DNA of 32,201 nucleotides, taken from assembly GCA_947624805.1 (NCBI GenBank), contig CANQLW010000011.1:1-32201 (forward strand), read 5' to 3'. Shown in pieces: positions 1 through 14,000 of the stretch. The first letter of the stretch is position 1, and each line of letters opens with the position of its first letter. The position numbers and the translations under genes were made by a program. This DNA comes from an uncultured Clostridia bacterium. GTDB lineage: Bacteria > Bacillota > Clostridia > Christensenellales > Borkfalkiaceae. Below the pieces are notes generated by a model. That model saw only the letters and a list, made by a program, of their open reading frames with translations, was not told the origin of the DNA and made no database searches.

Positions 1-133
1 TGTTGAGCGAGAACTGCGCCGCTCCACCCAATTTGCCGAACCCCTTCGGCTTAATGTCTTCTCGAGCGAATGAGAGGATGACCCAAGAGAACAAAAACGT
101 GAGTTTCCTCGAACGTATTTATTTGCGTAGCCC

Positions 134-207
134 CGCGAGATTCTTCGGGAATTACTCTTCGGACTTTGTACGACCCACTCTCTCAGAATGACGCGCTATC
201 GCGCGTC
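134..207. repeat. Dispersed intergenic repeat copy with hairpin, downstream of guaA
   Basis: The first 244 bases hold no convincing gene. Bases 134-195 read as a degenerate copy of the 'GAGATTCTTCGG...CTCAGAATGACG' intergenic element, also seen at 17841-17873 and in related forms elsewhere. At its edge is a perfect 7-bp hairpin (GACGCGC, loop TATC, GCGCGTC, 190-207), 38 bases past the guaA stop. It lacks a strong T tract, so a terminator role for guaA is only possible. Confidence 0.5.
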
Positions 208-244
208 CGCGGGACGGAGCAAAGAAATCGTTCGAAACCACTCA

Positions 245-1780
245 TTACTCCCATTCAATGGTTGCGGGAGGTTTGGATGTGATATCATAAACGACCCTGT
301 TCGCGTGGCCTACTTCGTTCGTGATACGGTTCGACACACGCTCTAAAACTTCAAAGGGGATCCTTGCCCAGTCCGCCGTCATGGCGTCCACGCTCGTGAT
401 GGCACGGAGGGCGATCACGTTCTCATAGGTACGAAAATCCCCCTGCACGCCCACCGTTTTACTGTCCGTGAGAACGGCGAAGTACTGCCAGATCTCCTTT
501 TCCAGCCCCGCTCGGGCGATCTCTTCACGGAAGATCGCATCTGCATCGCGGAGGATCGCAAGTTTCTCCTCCGTCACTTCGCCCATGATACGGATGGCGA
601 GCGCGGGGCCGGGGCAGGGCTGTCGCCAGACGATCTCATCGGAGAGCCCGAGCTCCCCTCCTACCCTTCTCACTTCATCCTTAAAGAGCTCGCGAAGCGG
701 CTCTATGATCTCCTTGAAATCCACGACAGAGGGAAGTCCCCCCACGTTATGGTGCGATTTGATGACCGCGCTCTTGCCCTTTCCGCTCTCCACGACGTCG
801 GAATAGATCGTTCCCTGCACCAAAAAGTCCACGGCGCCGATCTTTTTCGCCTCTTTCTCAAAGACGTCGATGAAGAGCTTGCCGATGATCTTCCGCTTCT
901 GTTCGGGGTCTGATACCCCCTTGAGGGCGCTCAAAAAGAGCTCTCCCGCGTCCACCTTGATAAGATCCATGCCCAGCCCGTCACGGAAGACGGATAATAC
1001 CTCTTCGGGCTCGTTTTTGCGGTGAAGGCCGTGGTCGACAAACACACAGGTCAGCCTGTCCCCGACCGCTCTGTGAACGAGCGTCGCGGCGACGGCGGAA
1101 TCCACCCCGCCCGACATGGCGCAGAGCACTTTCCCGTCCCCGACTTTTTGCCTGATCTTCTCCACCTGCTCCGAGACGAATCCCTGCACCGTCCAGTCCC
1201 CTCTCGCACCGCAGACACGGTAGAGAAAGTTTCTCAGGAGCCGGTTGCCGTACTCGGTATGTACAACTTCGGGATGAAATTGCACGCCGTAGAGCTTCTT
1301 TTCCTCATTTCCGAAGATCGCCTGGGGACAGCTCTGCGTGGAAGCGAGCGTTTCAAAGCCTGCGGGGAGCTCTTTGACGAGATCGGTATGGCTCATCCAG
1401 CAGATACTCTTTTGAGGAATATCCGTAAAGAGTCGGCTTTCCTTTGCCAGAGTGAATTCACGTCTGCCGTACTCGCTCGATGCGGCGTGTTCCACCTTCC
1501 CGCCGAGAATGTGGGCGATGAGCTGGCAGCCGTAGCAGATCCCGAGCACGGGGATCCCGAGCCTGAGCACTGCGCTGTCGATACGGGGAGCATCCGTGTC
1601 ATAGACACTGTTCGGGCCGCCCGTAAAGATGATGCCGATCGGGTCATATGCCCTGATCTGATCCGCCGTCATTTCAAAGGGCTTGAGATCGCAGTAGACC
1701 CCGAGATCGCGGACCCGCCGCGCGATAAGTTGATTGTATTGCCCGCCGAAGTCGAGCACAAGGACCCGCTGATGCTGCAT
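245..1780 (-). CDS. guaA: GMP synthase (glutamine-hydrolysing)
   Basis: This enzyme converts XMP to GMP in the cytoplasm, using ATP and ammonia taken from glutamine; it is the last step of de novo guanine nucleotide synthesis. The 511-residue protein has the usual bacterial length and two-part layout. The N-terminal class I amidotransferase domain carries the nucleophile Cys82 in GICYGCQ and the His169/Glu171 pair in FHPEV. The ATP-pyrophosphatase domain has the PP-loop SGGVDS at residues 223-228. The C-terminal dimerisation domain ends in TIEWE, typical of GuaA. AAGGAG lies just before the ATG, and the gene follows guaB by 9 bases, so the two are co-transcribed. No guanine riboswitch is visible in front of the operon. 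Confidence 0.98.
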   Translation of the reverse strand: MQHQRVLVLDFGGQYNQLIARRVRDLGVYCDLKPFEMTADQIRAYDPIGIIFTGGPNSVYDTDAPRIDSAVLRLGIPVLGICYGCQLIAHILGGKVEHAASSEYGRREFTLAKESRLFTDIPQKSICWMSHTDLVKELPAGFETLASTQSCPQAIFGNEEKKLYGVQFHPEVVHTEYGNRLLRNFLYRVCGARGDWTVQGFVSEQVEKIRQKVGDGKVLCAMSGGVDSAVAATLVHRAVGDRLTCVFVDHGLHRKNEPEEVLSVFRDGLGMDLIKVDAGELFLSALKGVSDPEQKRKIIGKLFIDVFEKEAKKIGAVDFLVQGTIYSDVVESGKGKSAVIKSHHNVGGLPSVVDFKEIIEPLRELFKDEVRRVGGELGLSDEIVWRQPCPGPALAIRIMGEVTEEKLAILRDADAIFREEIARAGLEKEIWQYFAVLTDSKTVGVQGDFRTYENVIALRAITSVDAMTADWARIPFEVLERVSNRITNEVGHANRVVYDITSKPPATIEWE

Positions 1781-1789
1781 GACAACTCC

Positions 1790-3849
<2,060 letters not shown>

Positions 3850-3888
3850 GTTCCGAATTTCTCGTCCTCTTTCGCTGTGATTTTATCT

Positions 3889-3917
3889 ATTCTATCATAC
3901 GCCCGAAAAAAAAGCAA
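3889..3917 (-). promoter_or_regulatory. Sigma-A type promoter for the 201-aa gene / guaB / guaA operon
   Basis: On the minus strand TTGCTT (3917-3912) and TAGAAT (3894-3889) are separated by 17 bases. The predicted start near 3882 leaves a leader of about 33 bases, too short for a purine riboswitch. The same TTGCTT -35 occurs in the fumarase promoter. Confidence 0.6.
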
Positions 3918-3973
3918 CCGTAAACGCATAAAAAGTCATGAACCCCGCCCCGCCGTTCATATGGATAACTGTT

Positions 3974-4618
3974 ATGAAAAAAATCCTTTTCGTCCTTCTT
4001 GCCGCACTCCTCTGCCTCTCGGGCTGCGGCGGGCATTATGACTACTCACAACATATTTCAGAAGTCAAAAGTGACATCTTCTGCGCCGAGACAGAGGAGT
4101 TCACGCTCACCGCCGCCTGCGTTTCCCGCGAATACCCCTATTGCGCCGACGGCATCGCCTGCCCCATGTCTAATGTCATCGAGATCTCGCTCGTCCCCGC
4201 GGAACGGCAGAATACAGAGTATTTTGTGTATATTGGGGAGATCGGCGGGGAAATGTCCGTGCGGAACGCACAGGGGGATTATTTTTATTCGGAGAGCATC
4301 GATGTGTTCCCCGAGGGCAGCGTCTCGGTCATCGTCGAATGGGGAGAGGAGAGACGCGAGATCGCCATAACGTCGGTGAAGAATGAGAAGACGATTTCCG
4401 TCGGGGACGCTTTGAGTTATGCCGTCGAAGCGGAGAAGGAGACGATTTCACGCATGACCAAGGGCGGCGTCTTTTTGGGCGAGTTCCATATACGCCTTTT
4501 GCGGCGGGATAAGAATTACTATTATGTCGGCATCGTCGACAGGGACGGCGAGACGGTTTCCCTGCTGTTGGACAGTGAATCGGGCTCCGTACTCGCCCGC
4601 CGCGACACGCGGGTATAG
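3974..4618 (+). CDS. Small predicted lipoprotein of unknown function
   Basis: The protein begins MKKILFVLLAALLCLSGCGG, a lipoprotein signal peptide with lipobox LSGC (Cys18), so it should be lipid-anchored outside the membrane. The mature part of about 195 residues is predicted beta-rich, with no family I can name and no catalytic motif. A start at 3938 is possible but would place 12 extra residues before the signal peptide, so I chose 3974; neither has a clear Shine-Dalgarno site and I see no convincing promoter. The gene is divergent from the guaB operon and convergent with the giant surface-protein gene, with which it shares a bidirectional terminator. Confidence 0.8.
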   Translation: MKKILFVLLAALLCLSGCGGHYDYSQHISEVKSDIFCAETEEFTLTAACVSREYPYCADGIACPMSNVIEISLVPAERQNTEYFVYIGEIGGEMSVRNAQGDYFYSESIDVFPEGSVSVIVEWGEERREIAITSVKNEKTISVGDALSYAVEAEKETISRMTKGGVFLGEFHIRLLRRDKNYYYVGIVDRDGETVSLLLDSESGSVLARRDTRV

Positions 4619-4639
4619 CACGTCTCCCCTCTTGCCTTG

Positions 4640-4839
4640 CCCGCCCCCTTTTTAAGGGGGCGGGTGGCGCGGCAACGCCGCGTCAGGTGGGGGTTGAAGC
4701 CTGACCCCCTCCTCCGCGTCATCCTGCCCCGCGCGCATTCTATTACACGAAGCGCGGCACGAGCGGCTTTGCCGCGAAGTAGGGAACGCAGCGACCGAAG
4801 GGTCCCCTCAAACGAAGTCCGACCCTCGGCGCCCCCCTC
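4640..4839. repeat. Intergenic repeat cluster between the lipoprotein and giant genes
   Basis: The 4619-5002 gap holds no gene. Bases 4640-4664 form a perfect 11-bp hairpin (CCCGCCCCCTT, loop TTT, AAGGGGGCGGG). It is followed by sequence related to the palindromic element at 17632-17825 and then, from about 4718, by 'GCGTCATCCTGCCCC...GGGTCCCCTCAAACGAAGTCCGA', which recurs in parts at 17580-17625 and 21558-21616. These look like two families of non-coding dispersed repeats inserted side by side. Confidence 0.6.
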
Positions 4840-4848
4840 GAGAGAGAA

Positions 4849-4882
4849 CGAAAAAAACCTTTCCGAAGAAAGGTTTTTTTCG
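4849..4882. terminator. Bidirectional intrinsic terminator
   Basis: A perfect 15-bp stem (CGAAAAAAACCTTTC and its complement) closes a CGAA tetraloop. The A7/T7 runs supply a U tract in both directions. It lies between the convergent ends of the 3974-4618 lipoprotein gene and the giant gene ending at 5003, so it probably terminates both. Confidence 0.85.
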
Positions 4883-5002
4883 TGATCATTTGGAACGTCA
4901 AAATTCGACGCCTCAGTTCTCCTTATTGGGAAGGATCGCATTCTTCATATTCGCGACCGCATTCATTGAGGGCCCCTCCATTCCTGTGTCGGAAAAATTT
5001 TA

Positions 5003-8000
5003 TCAGTCTTTATAAATATAAATGTAAGGCTTTGTTTGATTAGATTTGTAATTCGAAAGGCGAGTCGAATTGAATTGTAGACACCATTGGTCGGTAGCTC
5101 CGAATTGATTTATCGCCATAAACTTCCCACCATTTGTTGCTTGGATATCCCATAACATTTTAGTTGAAATCTCTGTTGTTGAGGCAACAAACGACAAACT
5201 ATTGTTGGATGTAGCAGTCATAGATAAATATTTGCCATCGACTTCAAACAGCCAATATTCCGAATCGCTCGAGCTAACCCTTCCCTTTCTAAGAGTAATT
5301 GCCTTAGCGCCTTTCGGTAATGTCGACGAATTTTCTACGAATTGACCAACGACATCAAGATAATTGCCGTCGCTACTCTTCCCACCATTCACTTGATTGC
5401 TATCATTCACAAATACAATTTGCGCCCCTTCAGCCAAATCTGAAACATCCGTCAATTTCTGCCATGTCTTCCCTTGAGGCTCCCCACCACCTGAGCTTTT
5501 AGCCTTAATAGTAAGCTCAAACGTTTCAGAGTTCTTGATGACATTACCGGCTTTGACCACTGCCTGAAGCTGAACCTTAACGTCATCTGTCTCACTTTGG
5601 GTGATCTGAAGTTCGTTCCCTACAACTCTTGCCGCATCGCCCCCGCTCAAAACCTTCCAGGTTACCTCAACACCGGAAACGGTCGTTTGCGGAAGCTCGA
5701 TGTCGCCTGTAAGTTCTGTGGTCTCAAACTTCAGTTCTTTTAAGGCAGCATCTACCTTGCCCTCATCGGTAATTTCCTTGTAGTGCACTGTCACACTGCT
5801 GATATAGCTCGCACCATTAGCTGTTGTAAATAAGGCGAAGTAGTAGGCACTGGGATTAGAAACCTCCCATGTCACACTATTACCGTCCGTAAATTCTTTC
5901 ACTTCAGGCGTATAATCAGACAAACACTGAGTCGGATTACTTGTCGCGCTTGATTCAATATTATACGGTTGATCTGACACTAAAAGCTCCCAATTCTGAC
6001 TGGTGCCATCCTTTGTTATCGTTACGCTCGAAATCGGTGCAGGCAGTTTCGTAGTGCTCACAATATATGATGGCTGATTGCTTTTTCTATTAAACTGCAT
6101 TTTACTCTTTTCGGTCGCATATAAATACGCAGTCCCGGAAACAGTCTTATCGTCAAGATCAGCTGTCCATTCATACTGATTGTAACCACCTGTTGCGCCG
6201 TCAAAACTATCCTGATCTTTCTGCGAGTTACGTTGGATTGTGAACTCACCCTCGATCGGTCCATTGCTCTGCGCTTCGACGCTGTAGCTCCATGTTTTCC
6301 TTTCGGAAGTTAATTCTCCATGCTTTGCCGTGACGACAAGGGTAAATTCTGCAACTTCGTTAAGCTGAGTAATTACAAGCGTTTGTGTCCCATCATCAGC
6401 TTTTTGAATCTGAGCGACTTCTTTTCCCTGTGCATTCTCAACACTCCAAGTGAGGGTAACGTCCTTAACCGTTGTCTTGGGAAGTACAAATCCCTTATTG
6501 AGCGTAGACTCTGTAGTATAACCCGCACTCGTCATCCAAGCGTCAAGCTCTTCGATGGCAAAATCGTTATAATCCTTATCGGTAAGAACGTGTTCATTCG
6601 AAATTACAACTTCGATCTCTGTAATGTCAACCCTACCACTTTTCGTGTCGCTTGAATGCTTAACGTCAAACGTAACTTTATTCGCGTTTACGGAAATCAC
6701 TTTTCCGGAAGCATACTGCGTACCATCAAGAGACAAGATGCCATTATTACCGTTGTCATAGGTAAACTTGAGAGAAACAATTGTTACGTTAAACCGCGAA
6801 GCATCGATTGTGAGCTTGGCAGAATTGCTTTCATACAAACGCCATTGCAAAACACCGCTGCTACTTTTATAGTATTTTCCGTTATCAGAACCGCTGTTCA
6901 CGCTCATCTCGATATTCATATTATCATCGAGATAAATTTTGGGATCCCCGGAAGCACCAGAGCCGCAATACCTCTGACCTTCCACCCAACCAAACTTTTC
7001 AGAACATTCCGAAACCTTGAAGGTCACAGTCTTGGTCTTCGGGACTTCCTTCTTAATCGTCACCTTGACTGTTTGGGTTGTCTCGGTGCCCACGGCGGAG
7101 ACGGTAAGATCGACGGTGACATCAGACGTCGGGAGCTTCCCAACCTTCAGAACATTATTCTCGACCTTGTAGTCACCCTCGCCGCCTTGCCAAGTGAGTT
7201 CAACACCGTTGAAAGTGGACGGAAGGGTCACATCGCCCACTTCATCAATAGTCTTACCATTGAGCGCCGTTGCAACAGCCTCAAGAGCGGCGTCGGCGCG
7301 CTCCTGAGCTCTTTTGTCGGGCTCATCCGATACGGTCGGCTCGATCGTGCAGACGACCGTAATGGACTTGATCTTAACGGTTCCCGTGTAGCCGAATTCA
7401 ACACTCAATGCCTCAACGGCGAGCGCGGTTCCGCTATGATAGTCTCCCCCCCCGTGAGTGAGGGAGCCGCCTGCATACTCAATGGTGACGGTAATTTTGA
7501 TGACGCCTTTTGTCGAGGCCTCGGCGGCACGGGCGCGGCGGGCGGCCGCGGGGGCGTCCTCCGCCGAGACGGTGAAGGTGTTGGATTTACCGTCGGCAGC
7601 GGTGAGCTGGAGGGACTCGTCTTGATAGGTCGCGCCCTCGGGGAAGGATGCCGTGACGCCGTTGTAGGTATCGATCTCGACCTTGGTGACCTCTTCCCCA
7701 TCCGACCAGCCGTGGAGCGCCGCAGCATCCGCCATGTTCGCCTGTACGGACTCGGCGAGTGCGAACTTGGCATAGAGGGTAAGCGTGCTGCCGCCTGCAA
7801 CTGTGGAGGGGGTGAAAGTAGGATCATCCTGTGTCCAGACGGGGTGTTCTGTGCCGTCTGCGGTCTTATAGTACCAATACAGGAAATTGTGACCCTCTAA
7901 CGTAGGGATTTCCTCGGGTTTATCGAGAGCGTCGCCGTCGTCGACAACCTTCGGCTCTTGCGGCAAGTTCTCTACGCCCTCAACGCCCTCTTCCGCAGCG

Positions 8001-11000
8001 AACGTAACAGTGGTTTGGGCGACTTTACCGTAATTTGCACCGGGCGACCAAGGAGACGGATCGCCGTCATACAGGTATCTGCTATTTCCTTCTTTGATGA
8101 TGATTTGTGTGGAGTATTGCCATTCAGATACATCAAAGTTTTCTTCGCCGAGTGCTATGACGGACGCCCAATTTTTCACCTTTGCATTGAAGTCGGTGTA
8201 CATCGTGTAAGCGGCTCCAACGCTGTTTGCCGTCTGGAACTTACTTCCTTCAACGGGCTTCCCTGCTTTGCCGTCGAGCTCACGGATGTAGAGGTTGTTC
8301 TCTTCGCAAACAAGATCCATATAGAGCGTCTTATCGCCCTTGTTGAGCGTAAAGAGAATGCGCTCTGCATAGCCGCCCGTAAAGACTTCGCCACCCTTGG
8401 TGAATCCCCAGCCCTCACGGACAAACTCTATCGCGTTGCCATTGCCTCTTGCCAACGGAACATTCGGAGCGGAAAAATCTACCTTCGCGTATTCTCTTGT
8501 CTTTCCGTAGTGAACATCATGCAAGTCAATATCCGTCGGATAGATCAAAGCGGACTCATAATAATACTCGGCTCTCTTTTCGTCACTCGGAACAAGCTGA
8601 GCCGCAAGAAGGAACGTATAACTGTCTTTTTTATCAAAAGTACCCTCATTGATTCCTTCGATGATCTTCTTTACGACAACATCATTGATCTTTGACCAAT
8701 ACAGACGTTCTCCACGGACGATTGAATACACCGCAATCGGAGTATCATGCAAGAAATCATGTGCATCCAAATCATCAATGCCTTCGGTATTATAAATCAA
8801 GAGATTTACGCCGCCGCTTTGGTTCGCAGAGTCATTGTATCCTGTGTTATTGAATAACTCCCAAGGATAATTTATGGAGTCTTCTCCGTACTGGCTACCT
8901 ACAAGCGACCAAGTTTGGGTTGTTTTCAGTCTTTCATAGAACGTGACGGTGATGGTGGTGTCGGTGGAGAGCTCGAGTGTGGTGTGGGTCGTGGAAGATT
9001 CGTAAACAACGGGGTCGCTGCCGTCGTCGACGACTGCGACATAACCCTCGGCGATCGTGAGGTTCACGGTCACTGTCTTGCCCTTTTCGCAGGTCGTTGC
9101 GGTGAGTTCCGCCGAGTTGCCGTTGCCCTCTGCGTTATTTACTTTGAGGTCAACCTTCACGGTTTCCTGAGGCGGCTCAACGGTGCCCTTCGTCAACGTG
9201 CCATAGTACCCCTTGATGTTGTCAATCCAGTAGGGATTGCCGGCAAGACGGACATAGAACTTCCCTGTGATGTCTACATTGCTTGTAACATCGACAGCAT
9301 ATTTCAATTCTCCGCTATCGAAGTCATAGACTTCAACCGAGAGCTTCATTGCCTTCTCGGTTCTTACAAATGTCACGACAAAGTGTCCTGTCCACTGGCC
9401 GCCCGTAACATTTCCGAGCGTGAAGCCGTCTCTCGGCTTCACATCATAATGACCGGATTCGTACAGAGAACCCCAACCCGCTTTTTCGCTACTACCTAAA
9501 TCAAATGTGTAGTATTGATTCGCCTCGTCATAGAACTCAGCCCAAACATCGGCAGTGCTTTCGTCGCGGGTCTTATCGTATGTCACCATGACGGCGGACG
9601 ATTCTACCAATTCGATTTCCTTCGTCGGAGCAGCAGTCTCCCATTGAGGATCAGTATCTGTGTTGACAAACGAAGGATCCGGCTCAAGTGCGCCGGTGTA
9701 ACCGTCTGCGAAGTACTTGATTGCACCGCAGATAGAGCATATGTCTTCCACCCAAGCGTGATCGGGAGAAATGGTCGGGAGCGACTTCTTTTCACCGCTC
9801 AGAACCATTTTGCCCGTGAAAGTGGTTGCGTCGGCTGCCAAGCCGAGATAATAGCTTTCGGCGAGGCCTACATGACCTCTGGTCGCAACAAGTGTAAGAA
9901 TTCCTGTGTAGATATACTCAACACCTTCCTTATTGGATGTGAGCGTTGTGGTGATGACGATCTTATCCGATGCCGTGTAATCCACCACGATTGAGTAACT
10001 GGTCTCAACACCCACGAACGCAGTGGTATAGTTAGCCTCGGACGAAGCAACAGGATCTGCGTCTCCAATCTTCAGGTTCGAGGTAAACGTCTCGGCGAGA
10101 CCGAGATCCCCTCTGACCATGCCCAGATTCTCTCGATAGAGCAAGATGCCATCGGCATAGCGGACAAACACGTAGACGGGGTTCTCCTTATTATTTGTAA
10201 GGACAGGCAAGACGCCATTATACCAGTCTGCGGAGCTGCTCGCCGTGCCGGTGTAGGTTGCCGTCTGCCCATAAGAAATCGTAAGATCGCTCATGACTGC
10301 TGTGAACCACCCGTTTCCGGCTGCTTCATATTGCACGTCCGGCAGCTTTTCGACCTTGACAGCGACACAGCCAAAGTTGCTATCCGCCCTATTGACAAGT
10401 GTGTACTTATAGCCGTTAAATTCAACGGATTGGCCGTCCTTCGCTTGATCTGCGAGAAGTTTCAAATCTGCGCCGGGATTAGGATTATTATCGCCTTCCT
10501 TAAAGGTGGCAGTATAAGGTCTGTCATCTTCCGGGAGTTCGTCGAGAACAAATTTGATCGTCCATGTTGTCTCATTAACGATTACTGTCCTCTTTTCGCT
10601 CAAAAAGCTGTCATATCTCGTCCAGCTGTCTTCCCACTCTGTAAGACCGAAGTAGACAGTCGCGAGGATATCCTCAAGAACAGTCGTGGCCTCATAACCC
10701 GAATGAGTTCCCGAGAGAACGAAATAGATGTGGGTTCCGTCCGTCTCAAGCGTTGCGCCTGTGGCTTCAAATGTAGCCTGAGGGGTAGGCGGGATGGCGC
10801 CGGCATTGAAGGAGATCGTGATTTCTGTCGGACCTGTTAACGTGATAGAATAGACCTTGTCTCCTGTCGGATTAAGATTATCGCCATTTACCTTTACAAC
10901 GGCTTCGTATCCTTCATTCGGATTAACAGTAAGTGTAAGGGGCCCTTCGTACGTTCTGCCGCTGATGACGGTATCTCCATTGCCAGCGCCAAGTGTATAT

Positions 11001-14000
11001 GTACCATTGCTCTCACCTTCAACTGTAACCGTAACCTCATAACCTGTTACTTTGTACTCCGTCTTTGCAATGACTTTTCCGTCTATGACCCATTCAAGGG
11101 AAAGATCCTGATGGGAATAGTTCGTTCCATTGACAGAGACGTGAATGTTGATATACCAAGAATTCCAAACGTACTCGGTAACATCGATCGCGGCGTTGCC
11201 GTTGATCTTGACTTTTGCCCCCTGTGCGTCTTGACTCGACTTGAGCAACTTAAAGTTTTCTTCCGAAATATACAGCTGGAAGAATTCACCGTTGTAGAAG
11301 TGCGAATTTTGCAACGCTTCGATGACGACAGGCTCCTGCTCCTCGCCCTGCTTGGTGTAGGTGATCGTGATCGTAAGATTGCTGTTGACGGTGATCGTGT
11401 AGGTCCCGTCTTCGTTCTTTGTAGGCTCCCCGCTCGAAAGGGTTACGGTCGCAGTATAGCCCTCTGCAAGGTGCAACGTAAGTGTGAGGGAAGCATTTGC
11501 GGGGACTTCATTCAAGTCAACTTCCTCGCCCTCACTCTTGATCTCATAGGTGTTTGTGCCCTTATCGCCCTCTTCGGCAACGGTGACCGTGTAAGTCTGA
11601 ACCGTGCTCTTTTCGGTGACGGTGAGCTTCGGCGCTGCTCCTATCTCACCCTCGATAGAGTACTCACAGGGGAATTTGTCATTGCTGATTGTTGTGTTCA
11701 CAGCGTCTTGGAGGTTCAGCTTGTATTCGACGTCGTCGATCTTGAGAGAAAGCTCGACATCGGAAACTGCCGTCGTGAGCACAGTATCCAGAATAAACAT
11801 GAGCCGAATGTTTACATCGCCCTGCGTTTGGTAAAGCGGGACGTCGACAATTCCGTCGCCCACGAGGAAGACATTGGTGGCTGTCAACAAATCCTTATCA
11901 AACCCTTCGGATATCATGTAGAATGCGAGCATTACTACATCCTTCCCATTCGCAGAGGAAGCCTCAAGCGTGACATTGTAAATTTTGTCAACGCTCTTCT
12001 CTGTGGGCTTTACGGAGTATGTGATCGTGATCGTAAGGTTGCTGTTGACGGCGATCGAATAGACCCCTTCGGAGCTATTCGCAGGCTCCCCTTCGGAAAG
12101 GGTCACCTTTGCGGTGTAATCGGGATCGACGTTGAGCGTAAGCGTGAGAATAGTGCCTGCGGGAAGCGGGCTACCTACCACATACGCATCTTGCCCATTC
12201 TTGAGCTCGTAGCTGCTATTGCCTTTTTCGCCGCTTTCTGTTACGTTGACGGTGTAGGTGGTCGGCTTCTCGGTCACGGTGACTTGGAGAACGCTCGCAT
12301 CATCGTAATCGAATTTGAATTCGTTCCCGCCATACACATATGTTTTTGGAGCAGCACGCCCGACTGTGATTGCGAAATCATACGTCTCCGTGCCGAGTTT
12401 CAACTGAGCCTTCGTTGCTCCCTTTCCGAGCAGATCAGACAAAACGGACAGGTCGATGGAGTAATACAACACGGTGGCGCTTGATTTGTCCATAGCCTTG
12501 AATTCATGGGAGTCAATCAAAAGCACAGACCCCTTGAGTTCCGCCTCTGTGTAACCTACCGTTGTAATGTAGGTACTGATCTCTATCGTATTACTGTCTG
12601 CGCCAAGGTCGGAGAATGTATTGTTGTTCATCTGCGTCACGGACTTCTTCTCGAGCGTGACAGTGACGGTGACATTCGCAGTATCAAAGGTGACGGTGAT
12701 GACATTCTCTGCAACATTCTTCTCGGCGCCTTCAACGGTCACTTCCTTTACACAGTAACCGGTGTTCGGCTTGATCGTGATCGTAACGGTGTCGCCGCTG
12801 TGGTAATTCGCTTTCTGATTTTGATACTCGACAGTAGCATTGTCCGCCGTGACGGTAAGGGTATAGGTAATCTCCTTCCACTGTGCGGTGACGGTGACAT
12901 CGGCGGTGACTTGAATGCTTTCTTTCGGCTGTCTGAGTGTCTCATCCGTGCCGACCTTCCAGCCTGTGAACTCATAATTTTGAGCCGCGGTCGGAGCCTC
13001 GGGGAGTTCGACTGAGCTGTTGATGTCAACGGTCTTGCTCTCGGGAGCCTGAGCGTCCTCTTTCGCATGATCGCCGAGCGCATAGGTCACCGTGACCTGC
13101 TCGACCCATTTGGCGGTGAGGGTGACGGTCATATCGTCGGTAAGATGAGCGGTGAGTTCGCCGCCCGCTATGCCGAGCTCGGCGGGGGTGCCGCCCGTCA
13201 CAGTCCAGCCGTCGAAGCGATAGCCTTCACGGGTCGGCGTGCCGCTGACCGTAAAGGTATAAATCTCCCCTTCTGCATTGAAGGCAGGAACGGTATTCGT
13301 CGCTTCTCCCTTTACGCCATTGTCGCCGAGCACATAATTGACGGTAAGCTCTTTGACTGTCCACTTTGCCGTGAAGGTGACGGTGACGTCCTCATTGCCG
13401 AGGTCGATCGTAAGGCCGTCATCGGTATAGGTCTTGCTCTCTTCGCCGACCTTGACATCCCAGCCACCGAAGGTATAACCTGTCTTGGCGGGCGTCGGGA
13501 CGGTGATCGTTGCCTTAGCGTTATTATCGGTCTTATTGACGGTGGCCTGAACGTCTGCGCCCTTGACCGTCGCCGTAACCGTGACTTCCTCCGTCGCGAT
13601 CGAGATCTCGATGTTCGCCGTGCCGACGGTCACGCTGTACTTGCCGTCCTGCACTTCGAGCTTGGTCTCGCCGTTCATGACGGAAATGAGCTTATAACCA
13701 TTATTAACGGTGACGGAGAATGTGACCGTCGCGCCTGTTGCAAAATAGGTGTCCTGAGAATCGAATTGAACTGTTGCGTGCTCGCCCGTTGCGGTGACGG
13801 TGTAGAGCTGATCCCACTGGGCCGTGATGACGACGGTCATCTCATCGCCGAGCGGAACGGTGATCGTGTTCTCGGAGACGGCTACATCTTCCCCGTTGAG
13901 GGTCGCCGTCCAGTTCTTGAAGCTGTGGCCCGTGTAGGTCGGCGTGCCTGTGATCGTGATGATGTAGTACTCGCCGCTGTCGCCCGTCTGAAGCTCGCCT

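Noticed and set aside
3-191. 62-residue plus-strand frame at the window start
   Set aside because: It runs through a dispersed repeat, begins at the edge, and has no ribosome site or recognisable sequence.
3850-3888. Guanine/purine riboswitch before the guaB operon
   Set aside because: The predicted leader is about 33 bases and has no conserved purine aptamer core.
5003-5100. LPXTG or other sortase signal at the end of the giant protein
   Set aside because: The C-terminus ends in KPYIYIYKD with no LPxTG, hydrophobic segment or positive tail.
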